The notes: a model not told the origin generated them from the letters alone. Positions 32,528 to 42,190 are shown, counted from the first letter of the stretch. The stretch: 64,000 nucleotides of DNA from Chitinophaga flava (GCF_003308995.1 NZ_QFFJ01000002.1:992001-1056000); one strand, 5' to 3'. Translations and numbers: made by a program.

Positions 32528-32553
32528 CCGGAAGTGCTTGGAACCACTTCCGG
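32528..32553 (+). promoter_or_regulatory. Hairpin in the SusC leader
   Basis: CCGGAAGTG (32528-32536) pairs perfectly with CACTTCCGG (32545-32553) across an 8-base loop, ending 75 bases before the chosen SusC start. No T-run follows, so it is not a simple terminator; it may stabilise the mRNA or act as a control element. Confidence 0.45.
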
Positions 32554-32628
32554 CGGACGTTTGGGCCTATACAAAAACAGGCATCCGTCAAAAATGCTGT
32601 GATTAACGTACCCAAACTATACGAAAGT

Positions 32629-35600
32629 ATGAAAGAATTTCTATGTAACAAAGCCAGGTGCCGGCCCTGGCTGCCGTCAACCAAAACATTGCTGATAATG
32701 AAGTTGACTTCTGCCTTTTTACTGGTGCTGGCCATGCAGGTAAGCGCCAGTTCCTATTCGCAGTCTGTATCGCTCAGCGGTAGAAACCTACCGTTGAAAG
32801 AGGTGTTTAATACCATCCGTAATCAGACAGGCTTCGAATTCATTTATGATGCATCCCTGATCAGGTCTTCCCGTACAGTAAACGTACATGTGCATAATGC
32901 CTCTGTACAAACTGTGTTGGAGAGCTGTCTGCAAAATCTGCCACTGACCTATGAGATACGGTTCAATACCATCATCATCAAAGAAAGGCCTGCCGGCAGT
33001 AATATCATTAACCGCAGTGAAACGCAGCCTGTGGTGAATGCGCCGCCGGTAGCAGTGAAAGGTACGGTGCTCGATGAACGCACCGGTTTGCCGGTTGCGG
33101 GTGTGAGCGTAGGTGTGAAGGGTGCTTCTACCGGTACAGTCACGGACCTGGATGGGCAGTTTACCCTCATGGTCAGCGGTAATGCCGTAGTGTTGACTTT
33201 CCGTCACCTGAGCTATGAAACCGCGGAAGTAACCATCCTGCCCGGAAAAAACATAATGGTAAAACTGCAGGCCAAATCGGTACAACTCAGCAGTACCATG
33301 GTGACTACGGGTATGTTTAAACGTCCGAAGGAAAATTTCAACGGTGCTGCCACTACTATCACAGGTGATCAGCTGCGCAGCGTGAATGCACTCAACGTAT
33401 TCCAAGCTGCTAAAATTTTTGATCCTTCTCTTCGTATACCCGATAACGTTCAATTTGGTAGTAATCCTAATCAGTTGCCAAGTATTAACCTACGTGGTGT
33501 TAATAATTTTCCGCAGCAAACCACCAGCCAGCTGAAAGCTGCCAGTGGGGCGGATTTTATGGCCAGCTACGCCTCTAATCCCAATCAGCCACTGTTGATA
33601 CTCGATGGTTTTGAAACCAGTTTGCAGAAGCTGTATGACCTGGATATCAACCGTATCGCCAGCTTCACTATCCTGAAAGATGCGGCCGCTACCTCCCTCT
33701 ACGGTTCCCGTGCAGCCAACGGCGTTATAGTTGTAGATACCCGTCAGCCACTACCAGGCAAGCTGAGAGTGAGCTACAGCGGCAACTTACAGGTAACTGC
33801 TCCGGACCTCAGCGTCTACCACCTGCTCAATGCCCGCGATAAACTGGAAACAGAAAGACTGGCTGGCCTGTACAACCAATACGCCAATGATGAGAACAAT
33901 GCCAGTCTGGATGTTTTTTATAAACGGCTATACGCCCGGCGCCGCACCTGGGTGGAACAAGGCGTTAACACCGACTGGCTCGCGCAACCCGTACGTAGCG
34001 GTATCGGACAAAAACATTCCATCTACCTCGAGGGAGGCGATGATTATCTGCGTTATGGCCTCAATCTTAATTACAGCAATCTGGCTGGTGTCATGAAAAA
34101 CAGCAACCGTAGCAACTATGGTCTGGAGATGAATCTCAGCTACCGTATTAAAAGATTCACTTTCCGCAATGTGCTGGCAGTTAACTATAACAAAGGCAAA
34201 AACTCCAACTACGGCAGTTTCGGTGACTATACCAAACAAAACAACTACTGGTCACCTTTCGACTCCTCTGGTAGAATGCAGCGGGTACTGGAAACGGTAG
34301 ATGCTACCGTATATACGAACCCGTTATATAATACCACCCTGCATACAGTGGACCAGTCGGAGTATACGAACGTCACCAACCAGAGTGCCGTGGAATGGAA
34401 TATGGGCAAAGGTTTCAAGCTGAGAGGACAGATAGCGCTGACCCGGCAGACAGACCAGGCAGATCTTTTCCTCCCGGCTATGCACACTTCCTTTGCAAAG
34501 GAAGCTGATATCGCCAAACGTGGCAGTTATACCCGCGACAACAGCAGCTTTTTTTCCTATGATGGTTCTCTTAACCTGGACTACAGTTTCCGCGCCGGAC
34601 GCCACCTGTTATTTAACACTACCGGTGTTAGTGCCGCGGAAACTAACTCCAGTGGTATAGAAGTAGTAGTGACGGGGTTTCCGTCTGATAAACTGGACCA
34701 GCTGTTTTTCGGCAACGGCTATGGAGCTGATTCCAAGCCTGGTGGCAACGCAGCCACCACACGCCGTGTGTCCGGATTTACCAACGTGGGTTATAGTTAT
34801 GATCAGCGTTATACGCTGGATGCGGGCATCAGTGCGGATGGTTCTTCACAGTTTGGTGCTGATAAAAGATTCGCACCATTCTGGAATATCGGCGCCGGCT
34901 GGAACGTAGCCAAAGAACATTTCCTGCCGGAAACCAACTGGCTGGACCAGCTGCGCATTCGCGCCACCATCGGTTCTACCGGTAGCAGTAATTTCCCACC
35001 CTATATGGGCATCACTACCTATCGTTATATCACCGACAAAAATTACAGAGGTCAGGTAGGCACTACCCTGCTGGCATTCGGTAATACCAATCTGCAATGG
35101 CAACAAACCCTCAAACGCAACCTGGGCGCTGATATCTCGCTGTTCCAAGGCAAGCTGACAGGTAAGTTTGAACTGTACCGCGAAAACACACAGAGCCTTA
35201 TCCTCGATATTAATACACCACCTTCCAGTGGTGTGAGCAGTTATAAAGAAAACGTCGGAGAACTGCAGAATACCGGTTATGAAATCAACCTCACTGCTTT
35301 TGCGATTAAACAAGATAAAAAAAGTATCTACTGGAGCTTTTTTGTAAATGGCCTGCACAATAAATCCGTGATCAAACGTATTGCCAATTCCCTCAAAAAA
35401 CAAAATGATCAAAACGATAAAAACAACCAGACACTCCCGCAGCTTCGTTTTGAAGAAGGACAGAGCCCTATGGCTGTATGGGCTGTACAGTCCAAAGGCA
35501 TCGATCCTGCCAATGGCCGGGAACTGTTTGTTACCCGCTCCGGTGAACTGACCTATGAGTGGAATGCCAGAGATAAGGTGATCGTGGGCGATCAGATACC

Positions 35601-36066
35601 GGAAATACAGGGCCACTTTGGAACCACTGCCTCTTATAAAGGACTCACCCTGCAGATTGCGCTGGATTATCAGTACCATGCTGTTATGTACAACACTGCT
35701 CTTGCAGACCGCCTGGAGAACGGCAGTTTCTGGTATCAGATGGATGCCAGAGTGTTGTCCGGAAGATGGCAGAAACCGGGTGATGTGACACTCTTTAAAG
35801 GGCTTACCAAAGACAATGGCATCGCTGCTTCCGAGCCTACCAACGCTACCAGCCGTTTTGTACAAGATAATTCCTTTATCAACCTGGGCAGCATCTCCCT
35901 TTCTTATATAGTACCGGAAAGGTATACACGAAAATGGAAGATGAACAATACGCGGGTATCCTTCATCCTGAATGATGTGGCCAGATGGTCTTCTATACAG
36001 GCTGAGAGAGGTTTGGATTATCCTTTTGCCCGTAACATCTCCCTGAATATCGGTACAACTTTTTAA
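32629..36066 (+). CDS. SusC/RagA-family TonB-dependent transporter with STN signalling domain
   Basis: Start set at ATG 32629 (MKEFLCNKARCRPWLPSTKT, the usual leader of Chitinophaga-type SusC), giving 1145 residues; an in-frame ATG 36 codons earlier covers the leader hairpin. Order: long signal sequence, STN/secretin domain (about 50-110, LPLKEVFNTIRNQTGFEFIY), carboxypeptidase-regulatory-like domain (VKGTVLDERTGLPVAGVSV), TonB plug with the RagA signature LKDAAATSLYGSRAANGVIV, and a 22-strand barrel ending NISLNIGTTF. It imports large substrates with the SusD lid, energised by TonB. The STN domain links it to the FecR/ECF sigma pair upstream. Substrate unknown. Confidence 0.95.
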   Translation: MKEFLCNKARCRPWLPSTKTLLIMKLTSAFLLVLAMQVSASSYSQSVSLSGRNLPLKEVFNTIRNQTGFEFIYDASLIRSSRTVNVHVHNASVQTVLESCLQNLPLTYEIRFNTIIIKERPAGSNIINRSETQPVVNAPPVAVKGTVLDERTGLPVAGVSVGVKGASTGTVTDLDGQFTLMVSGNAVVLTFRHLSYETAEVTILPGKNIMVKLQAKSVQLSSTMVTTGMFKRPKENFNGAATTITGDQLRSVNALNVFQAAKIFDPSLRIPDNVQFGSNPNQLPSINLRGVNNFPQQTTSQLKAASGADFMASYASNPNQPLLILDGFETSLQKLYDLDINRIASFTILKDAAATSLYGSRAANGVIVVDTRQPLPGKLRVSYSGNLQVTAPDLSVYHLLNARDKLETERLAGLYNQYANDENNASLDVFYKRLYARRRTWVEQGVNTDWLAQPVRSGIGQKHSIYLEGGDDYLRYGLNLNYSNLAGVMKNSNRSNYGLEMNLSYRIKRFTFRNVLAVNYNKGKNSNYGSFGDYTKQNNYWSPFDSSGRMQRVLETVDATVYTNPLYNTTLHTVDQSEYTNVTNQSAVEWNMGKGFKLRGQIALTRQTDQADLFLPAMHTSFAKEADIAKRGSYTRDNSSFFSYDGSLNLDYSFRAGRHLLFNTTGVSAAETNSSGIEVVVTGFPSDKLDQLFFGNGYGADSKPGGNAATTRRVSGFTNVGYSYDQRYTLDAGISADGSSQFGADKRFAPFWNIGAGWNVAKEHFLPETNWLDQLRIRATIGSTGSSNFPPYMGITTYRYITDKNYRGQVGTTLLAFGNTNLQWQQTLKRNLGADISLFQGKLTGKFELYRENTQSLILDINTPPSSGVSSYKENVGELQNTGYEINLTAFAIKQDKKSIYWSFFVNGLHNKSVIKRIANSLKKQNDQNDKNNQTLPQLRFEEGQSPMAVWAVQSKGIDPANGRELFVTRSGELTYEWNARDKVIVGDQIPEIQGHFGTTASYKGLTLQIALDYQYHAVMYNTALADRLENGSFWYQMDARVLSGRWQKPGDVTLFKGLTKDNGIAASEPTNATSRFVQDNSFINLGSISLSYIVPERYTRKWKMNNTRVSFILNDVARWSSIQAERGLDYPFARNISLNIGTTF

Positions 36067-36088
36067 TGATCCGAAAAACAATAGAATC

Positions 36089-37519
36089 ATGAAATGGACA
36101 AATCTGTTATATACAGGACTGCTGGCCCTTATGCTGACTGTCACCGGTTGCAGCAAATGGCTGGACGTAAGCCCGAAAACAGATGTGCGGGCAAATGACC
36201 TGCTGAGTACAGAGCAGGGTTTTAAAGACGCACTCACCGGCATCTATATCAAACTGGCCGACGATGGTTTGTATGGCCGCGAACTGTCTATGGGCTTCAT
36301 GGACGTCATCGCGCAGCGTTATAACAATACGGTCACCAGCAGTTATTATTATCAGGCCTCTGTTTTCAACTATATAGATGGTACCAATAAATCAGTGATC
36401 GCAGGCATATGGGGCGGATTATACACCGCTATTGCTAATGCCAATACTATCCTTGATAAAATTGATGACCGTCAGGATGTGTTTTCCTCCGGCAACTACG
36501 CGCGTATTAAGGGCGAAGCCCTGGCTATTCGCGCTTATCTGCATTTTGATCTGTTGAGAATGTTTGGTGCCGCACCGGTGGTAGATGCACAGCGTAAAGC
36601 CATTCCTTACCTGAAACACTTTGATGTAAAAGTAGCGCCGTTGCTTACCGTCAAAGCGGTGATGGATACCTGCCTCGCTGACCTGGCTGCAGCAGAAGTG
36701 TTGCTGGCCAACGATAAAAATATTCGTGAAAGACAGGCCGATGATGCTTTTCAAACCTATACCCGCAACCATATGAACTACTGGGCGGTGAAAGGATTAC
36801 AGGCACGTATACAGTTGTATGCAGGCAATAAAACTGCTGCCATGGAAGCCGCCAGGGTAGTGATTGACAACCATATTGCCAACTTCCCCTGGGCAAAACC
36901 GGAAGATGTAAAACAGGTCAATTTTCCGGACCTCATCTTTTCAAAGGAACTGTTGTTTGGCGTATATAGCTATGGACAGCGGAAAGCCTCCGATTATCTG
37001 TTTACCTCCGCGCAGGGATCTCCCCGGCTTTGCCTTAGTAAAAGCAGTAACCGTCTGGAAACACTGTATGAAACCAGTGGCGTAGGAGCCACGGATATAC
37101 GCCGGCTCAATCAGTTTGCGCTGCTCGGCACCAATTACGCCACCACCAAATATGCTGTCATGGATTCCACAGAGGGGTCGGCTCTTACCTATCGGTATCG
37201 TAATATTCCCATGATACGCCTCTCAGAGATGTATTATATCGCGGCGGAATGTGCGCCCTCTCCGCAGGATGGAGTGGTATACCTCGATAGCGTGCTGGTC
37301 AACCGTTCCCTGAAAGTATTACCGGGAAACATATCTGCTGCTACACTGACTGCTGAAATCAAAAAGGAATACCAGAAAGAGATGTATGCAGAAGGCCAGC
37401 TGTTCTATTATTTCAAACGCATGAACGCAGCGAAGATAGACGGCAGTACCAAAGCCACCGGCGATGCGGTGTATATCTTCCCATTACCTGATAATGAAAT
37501 TGAATTTGGCAATCGTTGA
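36089..37519 (+). CDS. SusD/RagB-family outer-membrane substrate-binding lipoprotein
   Basis: A 476-residue surface lipoprotein (lipobox ending TVTGC, Cys21) with the SusD plan: CSKWLDVSPKTDVRANDLLS, then TPR-like helical repeats (GIWGGLYTAIANANTILDKI, RIKGEALAIRAYLHFDLLRM), a central AVKGLQARIQLYAG segment and the C-terminal MIRLSEMYYIAAEC, EYQKEMYAEGQLFYYFKRMN. It caps the SusC barrel and binds substrate. It starts 23 bases after the SusC stop; the following gene begins 20 bases after its own stop. Slightly shorter than sugar-binding SusD proteins, which is common for less-studied members. Confidence 0.94.
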   Translation: MKWTNLLYTGLLALMLTVTGCSKWLDVSPKTDVRANDLLSTEQGFKDALTGIYIKLADDGLYGRELSMGFMDVIAQRYNNTVTSSYYYQASVFNYIDGTNKSVIAGIWGGLYTAIANANTILDKIDDRQDVFSSGNYARIKGEALAIRAYLHFDLLRMFGAAPVVDAQRKAIPYLKHFDVKVAPLLTVKAVMDTCLADLAAAEVLLANDKNIRERQADDAFQTYTRNHMNYWAVKGLQARIQLYAGNKTAAMEAARVVIDNHIANFPWAKPEDVKQVNFPDLIFSKELLFGVYSYGQRKASDYLFTSAQGSPRLCLSKSSNRLETLYETSGVGATDIRRLNQFALLGTNYATTKYAVMDSTEGSALTYRYRNIPMIRLSEMYYIAAECAPSPQDGVVYLDSVLVNRSLKVLPGNISAATLTAEIKKEYQKEMYAEGQLFYYFKRMNAAKIDGSTKATGDAVYIFPLPDNEIEFGNR

Positions 37520-37538
37520 CCCCTTAAATCGAATCTTC

Positions 37539-38264
37539 ATGAAACAACTGTATATATTCATCACCGGGCTGCTGGTCATCTTCAGCTCCTGTAAAAAAAC
37601 TGAAGTGATGTCTTATGATGAACCGGCAAGGGCTTATTTTTTGATTCCCTACGAAGCTGATTCACCGGATACGCTGAACTATACCTTTGCCATCAAACCG
37701 GATATGCTCCTGATAGATACGGTACGCCTGCCGGTACGTATTATGGGCGCCGCTGCTACCACAGACCGGATTGTGGGTGTGCAGCCCGTTGCAGACAGTA
37801 CCAGCGCTGTAGCCGGTCAGGACTATCTGTTGTTGCCAACGGTTGTTAAAGCAGGTGCTTTTACGGGCAATGTGCAGGTAGTATTAAAACGTAATGCCAC
37901 GATGAAAACGAAGTTGCTTCGCTTGTCGCTGCAAATAGTGCCTTCGGCGGATTTTCAGCCGGGTGTTGATAAACTGGCGTTCAAAAACGGCTGGTCCGGC
38001 GCTAAGACTCGTTTTCGTATACGCTTCAGCGATATGCTCACCAAACCGGATATCTGGGACGCGGTAATGGCGTCTTTCTTCGGCAAATACAGCGCAACGA
38101 AATATAAGTTCATCATAGATGTCACCGGTGTCAGCGAGTTTTCACGGAGCATTCCCTATGGCGCTTTTTCTGTATACAAAACACTATGTCAGGAAAAACT
38201 GGCTGCCTACGAACTCACCAACGGACCGCTTGTCGATGAAAACGGTGAGCGGGTAAGCTTCTGA
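37539..38264 (+). CDS. DUF4843 lipoprotein
   Basis: A 241-residue lipoprotein from ATG 37539 (signal with Cys18, VIFSSCKK). After it comes the DUF4843 pattern: YDEPARAYFLIP, a calx-beta-like strand series (DTVRLPVRIMG, AGQDYLLLPTVVKAGAFTGNVQVVLKR) and a C-terminal part typical of this group (FRIRFSDMLTKPDIWD). DUF4843 proteins usually sit after SusD and are thought to be surface accessory proteins; the function is not known. An earlier in-frame start overlapping SusD was rejected because it would precede the signal peptide. Confidence 0.88.
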   Translation: MKQLYIFITGLLVIFSSCKKTEVMSYDEPARAYFLIPYEADSPDTLNYTFAIKPDMLLIDTVRLPVRIMGAAATTDRIVGVQPVADSTSAVAGQDYLLLPTVVKAGAFTGNVQVVLKRNATMKTKLLRLSLQIVPSADFQPGVDKLAFKNGWSGAKTRFRIRFSDMLTKPDIWDAVMASFFGKYSATKYKFIIDVTGVSEFSRSIPYGAFSVYKTLCQEKLAAYELTNGPLVDENGERVSF

Positions 38265-38283
38265 TCATTTTCAAAACAGCTAT

Positions 38284-39702
38284 ATGTTACTGAAAAAATA
38301 TATTCTTTTCCTGTGGGCAGCAACCATGTTGTTGCTGGCAGGCTGCTACAAAGACAAGGGTAATTACGATTATCATCCGATCAATAAAATATACTCCGGT
38401 ATTGCGAAGGATACTTTTGTAGTATTTCAGTTCGATACCCTGAACATAAACACCGGCATTGTACAAACAGCGCCGGACAATGCGGGTGTTTCCTATCAGT
38501 GGCTCATGTACGCCAATTCCGGCGGTGGCAGGTATCTGCTGGATTCTACCGCAAACCTCAAACGCCTGATCACCATGACTCCTGCCTGGTATACACTTGT
38601 ATTTATCATGAAGGATAACAAGACAGGTGTTACCTACGACAAGCAGCTGAGCATTAAAGTGATCTCTGCAACCAGTGAAGGATGGATGGTGCTGGAGAAC
38701 AAAAACACCTACAGTGATATTTCCATGATCACACCACTGGATTCTGCGATCTATGGTATTTATTCAAAAGCCAATCCGAATGTGCCATTGTCTGCTGATG
38801 CGCACCAGTTGTATACGTATAGCCGTGGCTTCGGCCAACAGCGCATCCTGGCGCTTTCCAAAACCGGCGGAAAGGAGCTCAGCACCCTCACGTTCTCTGT
38901 GCTCACCGATATCAAGGACTGGTTCTTTGTAACGCCTGCTAGTCTTGCTCCGCAGATCTATTATGTATTCAGCACCGATGAACGGCTGATCAGCAATGGT
39001 AAACCATACGGGATATCTACTGTTATGCCGTCACCCTATAAGCTGGCCCTGCCTCCGGCAGGGAACTATTACATGGCGCCCTACAACCTGTCTTCGATAT
39101 TAGGCCCTGTGTTTTATGATACCATCGGGCAACGTTTTTATATACAGGACCCCTATACCTATGAATTGATGGACTTCCGGAAGGAGGCCAACGCAGGTGC
39201 TTTTGAGTTCAATAAATCCACTGGTAAAAGCATGCTTTTTGCCGGCGCAGGCGTAGCAGACAATACCTGCTGCCTGATGCAGAAGAATAACAGTGATTCG
39301 CTGTTTGTGTATACATTTGTGTCCGCCGGACAACAGAATTCCTTTGGCCGGGATGTGAAGCCACTTCAAACAGCGCCCGGACTCAGCACTGCCAAAGCCC
39401 GGTTTTTCTCCCTGCTGCTGCCGCAGCTGTACTATGCTGTGAACAATGAACTATATCTGCTGAATTTATTGTCCGGCGTTTCCAGGCTGATCTATACTTT
39501 TCCTGCCGGTGCAGATGTTTCGAAAATAACCATGAGAATCAGTGAGCCCAATAAGCTGCTGGCGGGGGTTAATAACGGTAACGCCGGTACGGTTTATTAT
39601 TTTACACTGGATGCTACCGGTGAGCCACAAGGAGGGAAATATACTACCCGCTTTGATGGATTCGGTAAAATAACGGATCTCAATTATAAGCCCGCCAGAT
39701 AA
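38284..39702 (+). CDS. PKD-like family lipoprotein
   Basis: A 472-residue lipoprotein (lipobox LLLAGC, Cys21) beginning CYKDKGNYDYHPINKI, the typical start of the PKD-like family that accompanies DUF4843. Residues about 40-130 form one or two Ig/PKD-like domains (VSYQWLMYANS..., YTLVFIMKDNKTGVTYDKQLSIKV). The rest has several repeated beta blades (GWMVLENKNTYSDISMI, RFYIQDPYTYELMDF, LYYAVNNELYLLN), suggesting a propeller. It probably binds the same ligand as SusD at the surface. It ends the operon; a strong bidirectional terminator follows. Confidence 0.88.
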   Translation: MLLKKYILFLWAATMLLLAGCYKDKGNYDYHPINKIYSGIAKDTFVVFQFDTLNINTGIVQTAPDNAGVSYQWLMYANSGGGRYLLDSTANLKRLITMTPAWYTLVFIMKDNKTGVTYDKQLSIKVISATSEGWMVLENKNTYSDISMITPLDSAIYGIYSKANPNVPLSADAHQLYTYSRGFGQQRILALSKTGGKELSTLTFSVLTDIKDWFFVTPASLAPQIYYVFSTDERLISNGKPYGISTVMPSPYKLALPPAGNYYMAPYNLSSILGPVFYDTIGQRFYIQDPYTYELMDFRKEANAGAFEFNKSTGKSMLFAGAGVADNTCCLMQKNNSDSLFVYTFVSAGQQNSFGRDVKPLQTAPGLSTAKARFFSLLLPQLYYAVNNELYLLNLLSGVSRLIYTFPAGADVSKITMRISEPNKLLAGVNNGNAGTVYYFTLDATGEPQGGKYTTRFDGFGKITDLNYKPAR

Positions 39703-39720
39703 GGCTTGCGAGGGAAGCAC

Positions 39721-39765
39721 AAAAAAAGCGGTGGTCAATAGTTATATATTGACCACCGCTTTTTA
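39721..39765. terminator. Bidirectional terminator closing the SusCD operon
   Basis: A perfect 17-bp stem (left arm 39724-39740, right arm 39747-39763; core AGCGGTGGTCAATA with TATTGACCACCGCT) and a 6-base loop, preceded by a run of seven As and followed by Ts. It works for the lipoprotein gene on the plus strand and the serine hydrolase on the minus strand. Confidence 0.95.
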
Positions 39766-39776
39766 TATCATGTAGA

Positions 39777-40856
39777 TTACTTTACTGCATTTCTAACAGC
39801 AGCTCTTATTTTCTGGCAGGTGGCGATGGTTCGCGGACCGTCTGTTTCCATATAGGTGAAGATAAAGCCGGTTATATTTTTAGGATGATTGATCCATGGG
39901 AAACTGCCATAGGTACCAGGGCTGCTGCTTTCTATCAGCACATCACCGGTGGCAATGATGTCGCGCCAGTGACCGATGCCATACATATTAGGCAGGTCCA
40001 GGTAGGTGGAGTAGGCTGTTTTGGTGATGGGCTGGGCCTGATTCATAGCGGTGACAGCGGCTTCGCTGAGCACCCTGTTGCCGTTGGTCGCTACGCCTTT
40101 GTTAGACAACATATCCAGGAATTTAATATAGTCGTTGGGGGTAGTACGGGCACTGCTGGCCGGAGTAGGATTACCACTGATTCCGTAATCTGTTTTTGTC
40201 ATGCCACAGGGACCAAATATCTTTTGATTAGCCAGATCACTCCAGCTTTTACCGGTCACCACTTCACAGATACGGCCGGCGATATGCATGCTTACACGGC
40301 CGTAGTAGAAGGTGCCGGCGGGGTTGATCTGTTTCACGTTTTTAGCGATAGAGTCTACTGACTGCGCCATGGTGAGCAGAGGATTCAGCTCATAGTTTTT
40401 GTCTGAAGTGCCAGGGAAGCCTGAAGTAAGTGACATCAGCTCGGCGATGGTAATAGCTCCCTTGCCATAGGTAGTGAAGATCGGAAGGAAGGTACCTATC
40501 GTATCACTGAGCTTAAATTTACCTTCATCAACCAGGCTCATTACCACGGCACCTGCGAACCATTTGGAGCAGGAGGCCACGGGTTGCTGGGTTTCGCCGT
40601 CAAATCCGCCGTATCCTTTCGTATATACTTCCTTTCCATTAACATGAATAATGGCATAACATTTACCATTATACCTCACCGGAACAGAATCATTCAGAAT
40701 CTGGGTCACAGCGCTGAGATCAATTGACTGCGTTGGCGTTGTCGGCTGCGTTGGTTGCGTCGGATTTACCGGCGTCGTTTCTTTTGGGTCTGATTTCGTA
40801 CATGACACCATACCGATGCTCAAAAGGCATACAAACAGGTAGGGAAAATATCTCAT
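39777..40856 (-). CDS. Serine hydrolase lipoprotein, class C beta-lactamase-like fold
   Basis: Start set at 40856, giving 359 residues with a lipoprotein signal (IGMVSC, Cys19) and a Pro/Thr/Gln linker (PTQPTQPTTPTQ). The catalytic domain has the nucleophile motif SCSK (S95, K98) in VASCSKWFAGAVVMSL. The second motif, normally Y-x-N, is YGR here (185-187), and no clear K/H-T/x-G third motif is found (SSPGTYGSF is in its place). The fold family includes DD-peptidases, esterases and beta-lactamases; the changed motifs argue against beta-lactamase activity. It converges on the SusCD operon and is divergent from the TlpA-like gene. Confidence 0.85.
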   Translation of the reverse strand: MRYFPYLFVCLLSIGMVSCTKSDPKETTPVNPTQPTQPTTPTQSIDLSAVTQILNDSVPVRYNGKCYAIIHVNGKEVYTKGYGGFDGETQQPVASCSKWFAGAVVMSLVDEGKFKLSDTIGTFLPIFTTYGKGAITIAELMSLTSGFPGTSDKNYELNPLLTMAQSVDSIAKNVKQINPAGTFYYGRVSMHIAGRICEVVTGKSWSDLANQKIFGPCGMTKTDYGISGNPTPASSARTTPNDYIKFLDMLSNKGVATNGNRVLSEAAVTAMNQAQPITKTAYSTYLDLPNMYGIGHWRDIIATGDVLIESSSPGTYGSFPWINHPKNITGFIFTYMETDGPRTIATCQKIRAAVRNAVK

Positions 40857-40960
40857 ATGAAGATGGGGATTGTGGAAACACAAGATATAGAAGATTTGAA
40901 CAATTGTACTTGTCCGAAAGTGTTACTTTTTGAATAACCTTATGTGAATTAACAGTTTAT

Positions 40961-40968
40961 TATGTTTG
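40961..40968 (+). promoter_or_regulatory. -7 box of the TlpA-like gene
   Basis: TATGTTTG fits TAnnTTTG exactly, 35 bases before the ATG at 41003. The nearest TTTTTG is 28 bases upstream, too far for a regular -33 box. Confidence 0.4.
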
Positions 40969-41002
40969 TGTGAATTTTTTGCATCATAATTTGGGGAGAA
41001 TA

Positions 41003-42190
41003 ATGAAAAACGCCATGACAACCCTTTTGCGAGCTATTGCCTGTCTGCTGCTGGTTTGCAGCCTACAGCGTTTTACCACCGTCCGCCATTTTCGGGTAAC
41101 CGTTACCGTACCTCCCGGCACAGATTTTAAACAGCTGATTATTAGTTATCATAACGGTACTGAAACCGTCAAGGTGAAGCCCCGCCCCGAAGACAAAGTG
41201 ATCATGCTGGAAGGGAGTTATAATGCGCGCTATGCCACCATTAATATCTTCTATGAGCAGCCCGGATTGGATACGATGCCTGGCGGCCGTTTTTGGGTAA
41301 CAGAACAACCCGCTGCCATTCATTTTGATAACGGGTGGCAACATCCGGTTTTGACAAATGCGAAAAATATCGACAACGAAGGTGGCAACAATTATAAAAA
41401 GTGGATGGCACCGGTTATCCGGGAAAAAGATGCATACTGGGAAGCACATTCGGAAGCTATCATGGATATTAACAGCCCTGAACGTAAGGTTTTTTTTGAG
41501 AAGAAAAGGGCGGTGGAAGATAAACAGCTGGCCTTTGTAAAACAGTATAGGAGCACTTATTATGCTTTATGGCTGTTTCGTGAAGAACTGATGATAATGG
41601 GGAGTGTGGTACCATACGGATATCAGGGTACGACCGTGCCGCAGCTACGGGCTTTCCTGCAGGCTAATTTCCCTGAAAAGCCTGAAGATGCTTTTGAAAG
41701 GGCAACCATCCTGAAATGGCTGGCAGCCAGGGAAGTTAGAACAGGTGCGATGGCAAAAGATTTTACTACCCTTGATATTTACGGTAACAAAGTTACCCTG
41801 AAGGATTGCCGCGGGAAGTATGTACTGCTGAATTTCTGGGCATCGTGGTGTAAGCCCTGTGTAGCAGAGCTGCCGGCCATCAAAAAAATACACAGCAGCT
41901 ATAGTGCAGATCATCTTGTCGTGATCGGTATTTCGGAGGATAAAGATTCCAGTGCTTTTCTGAAGGCAGTGGACCGGTACGGCATCAGCTGGACCAAAAT
42001 ATTCAACAAACCGGATATCAGCCGGGAATATGCAATACCAGGCCTCCCTTGTCTGTTTCTGATTGATCCTGACGGAAAAATTATCTACGACCGCGACGAG
42101 GAAACACCCGCACAAACCGATAGCCTGATCCTGTTGCAACAAACACTACAAAAACTGGCGGCAGATCAATGGAAACAGAAAAGCCTATAA
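41003..42190 (+). CDS. TlpA-family thiol-disulfide oxidoreductase
   Basis: Start set at ATG 41003 (395 residues; an in-frame ATG 11 codons earlier lacks support). A signal or anchor segment (TTLLRAIACLLLVCSLQ) leads into an N-terminal domain of about 230 residues, similar to the DUF4369-type region of other Bacteroidota thioredoxins (TVTVPPGTDFKQLIISYHNG). The C-terminal AhpC/TSA-thioredoxin domain begins AKDFTTLDIYGNKVTLKD and carries the WCKPC motif (C283, C286), then the cis-Pro region GLPCLFLIDPDGKI. It acts in the periplasm on protein thiols. Its stop overlaps the stop of the convergent HxlR gene by six bases. Confidence 0.9.
   Translation: MKNAMTTLLRAIACLLLVCSLQRFTTVRHFRVTVTVPPGTDFKQLIISYHNGTETVKVKPRPEDKVIMLEGSYNARYATINIFYEQPGLDTMPGGRFWVTEQPAAIHFDNGWQHPVLTNAKNIDNEGGNNYKKWMAPVIREKDAYWEAHSEAIMDINSPERKVFFEKKRAVEDKQLAFVKQYRSTYYALWLFREELMIMGSVVPYGYQGTTVPQLRAFLQANFPEKPEDAFERATILKWLAAREVRTGAMAKDFTTLDIYGNKVTLKDCRGKYVLLNFWASWCKPCVAELPAIKKIHSSYSADHLVVIGISEDKDSSAFLKAVDRYGISWTKIFNKPDISREYAIPGLPCLFLIDPDGKIIYDRDEETPAQTDSLILLQQTLQKLAADQWKQKSL

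Noticed and set aside
34846..36243. 465-codon minus-strand frame opposite the SusC gene
   Set aside because: It is antisense to a clear TonB-dependent transporter and crosses into the SusD gene; no protein features.
39777..40856. True class C beta-lactamase
   Set aside because: Only the SxxK motif is intact; Y-x-N is replaced and the third motif is not recognisable.
41003..42190. TlpA-like gene as a member of the SusCD operon
   Set aside because: A strong terminator and an opposite-strand gene separate it from the operon, and it has its own -7 box.
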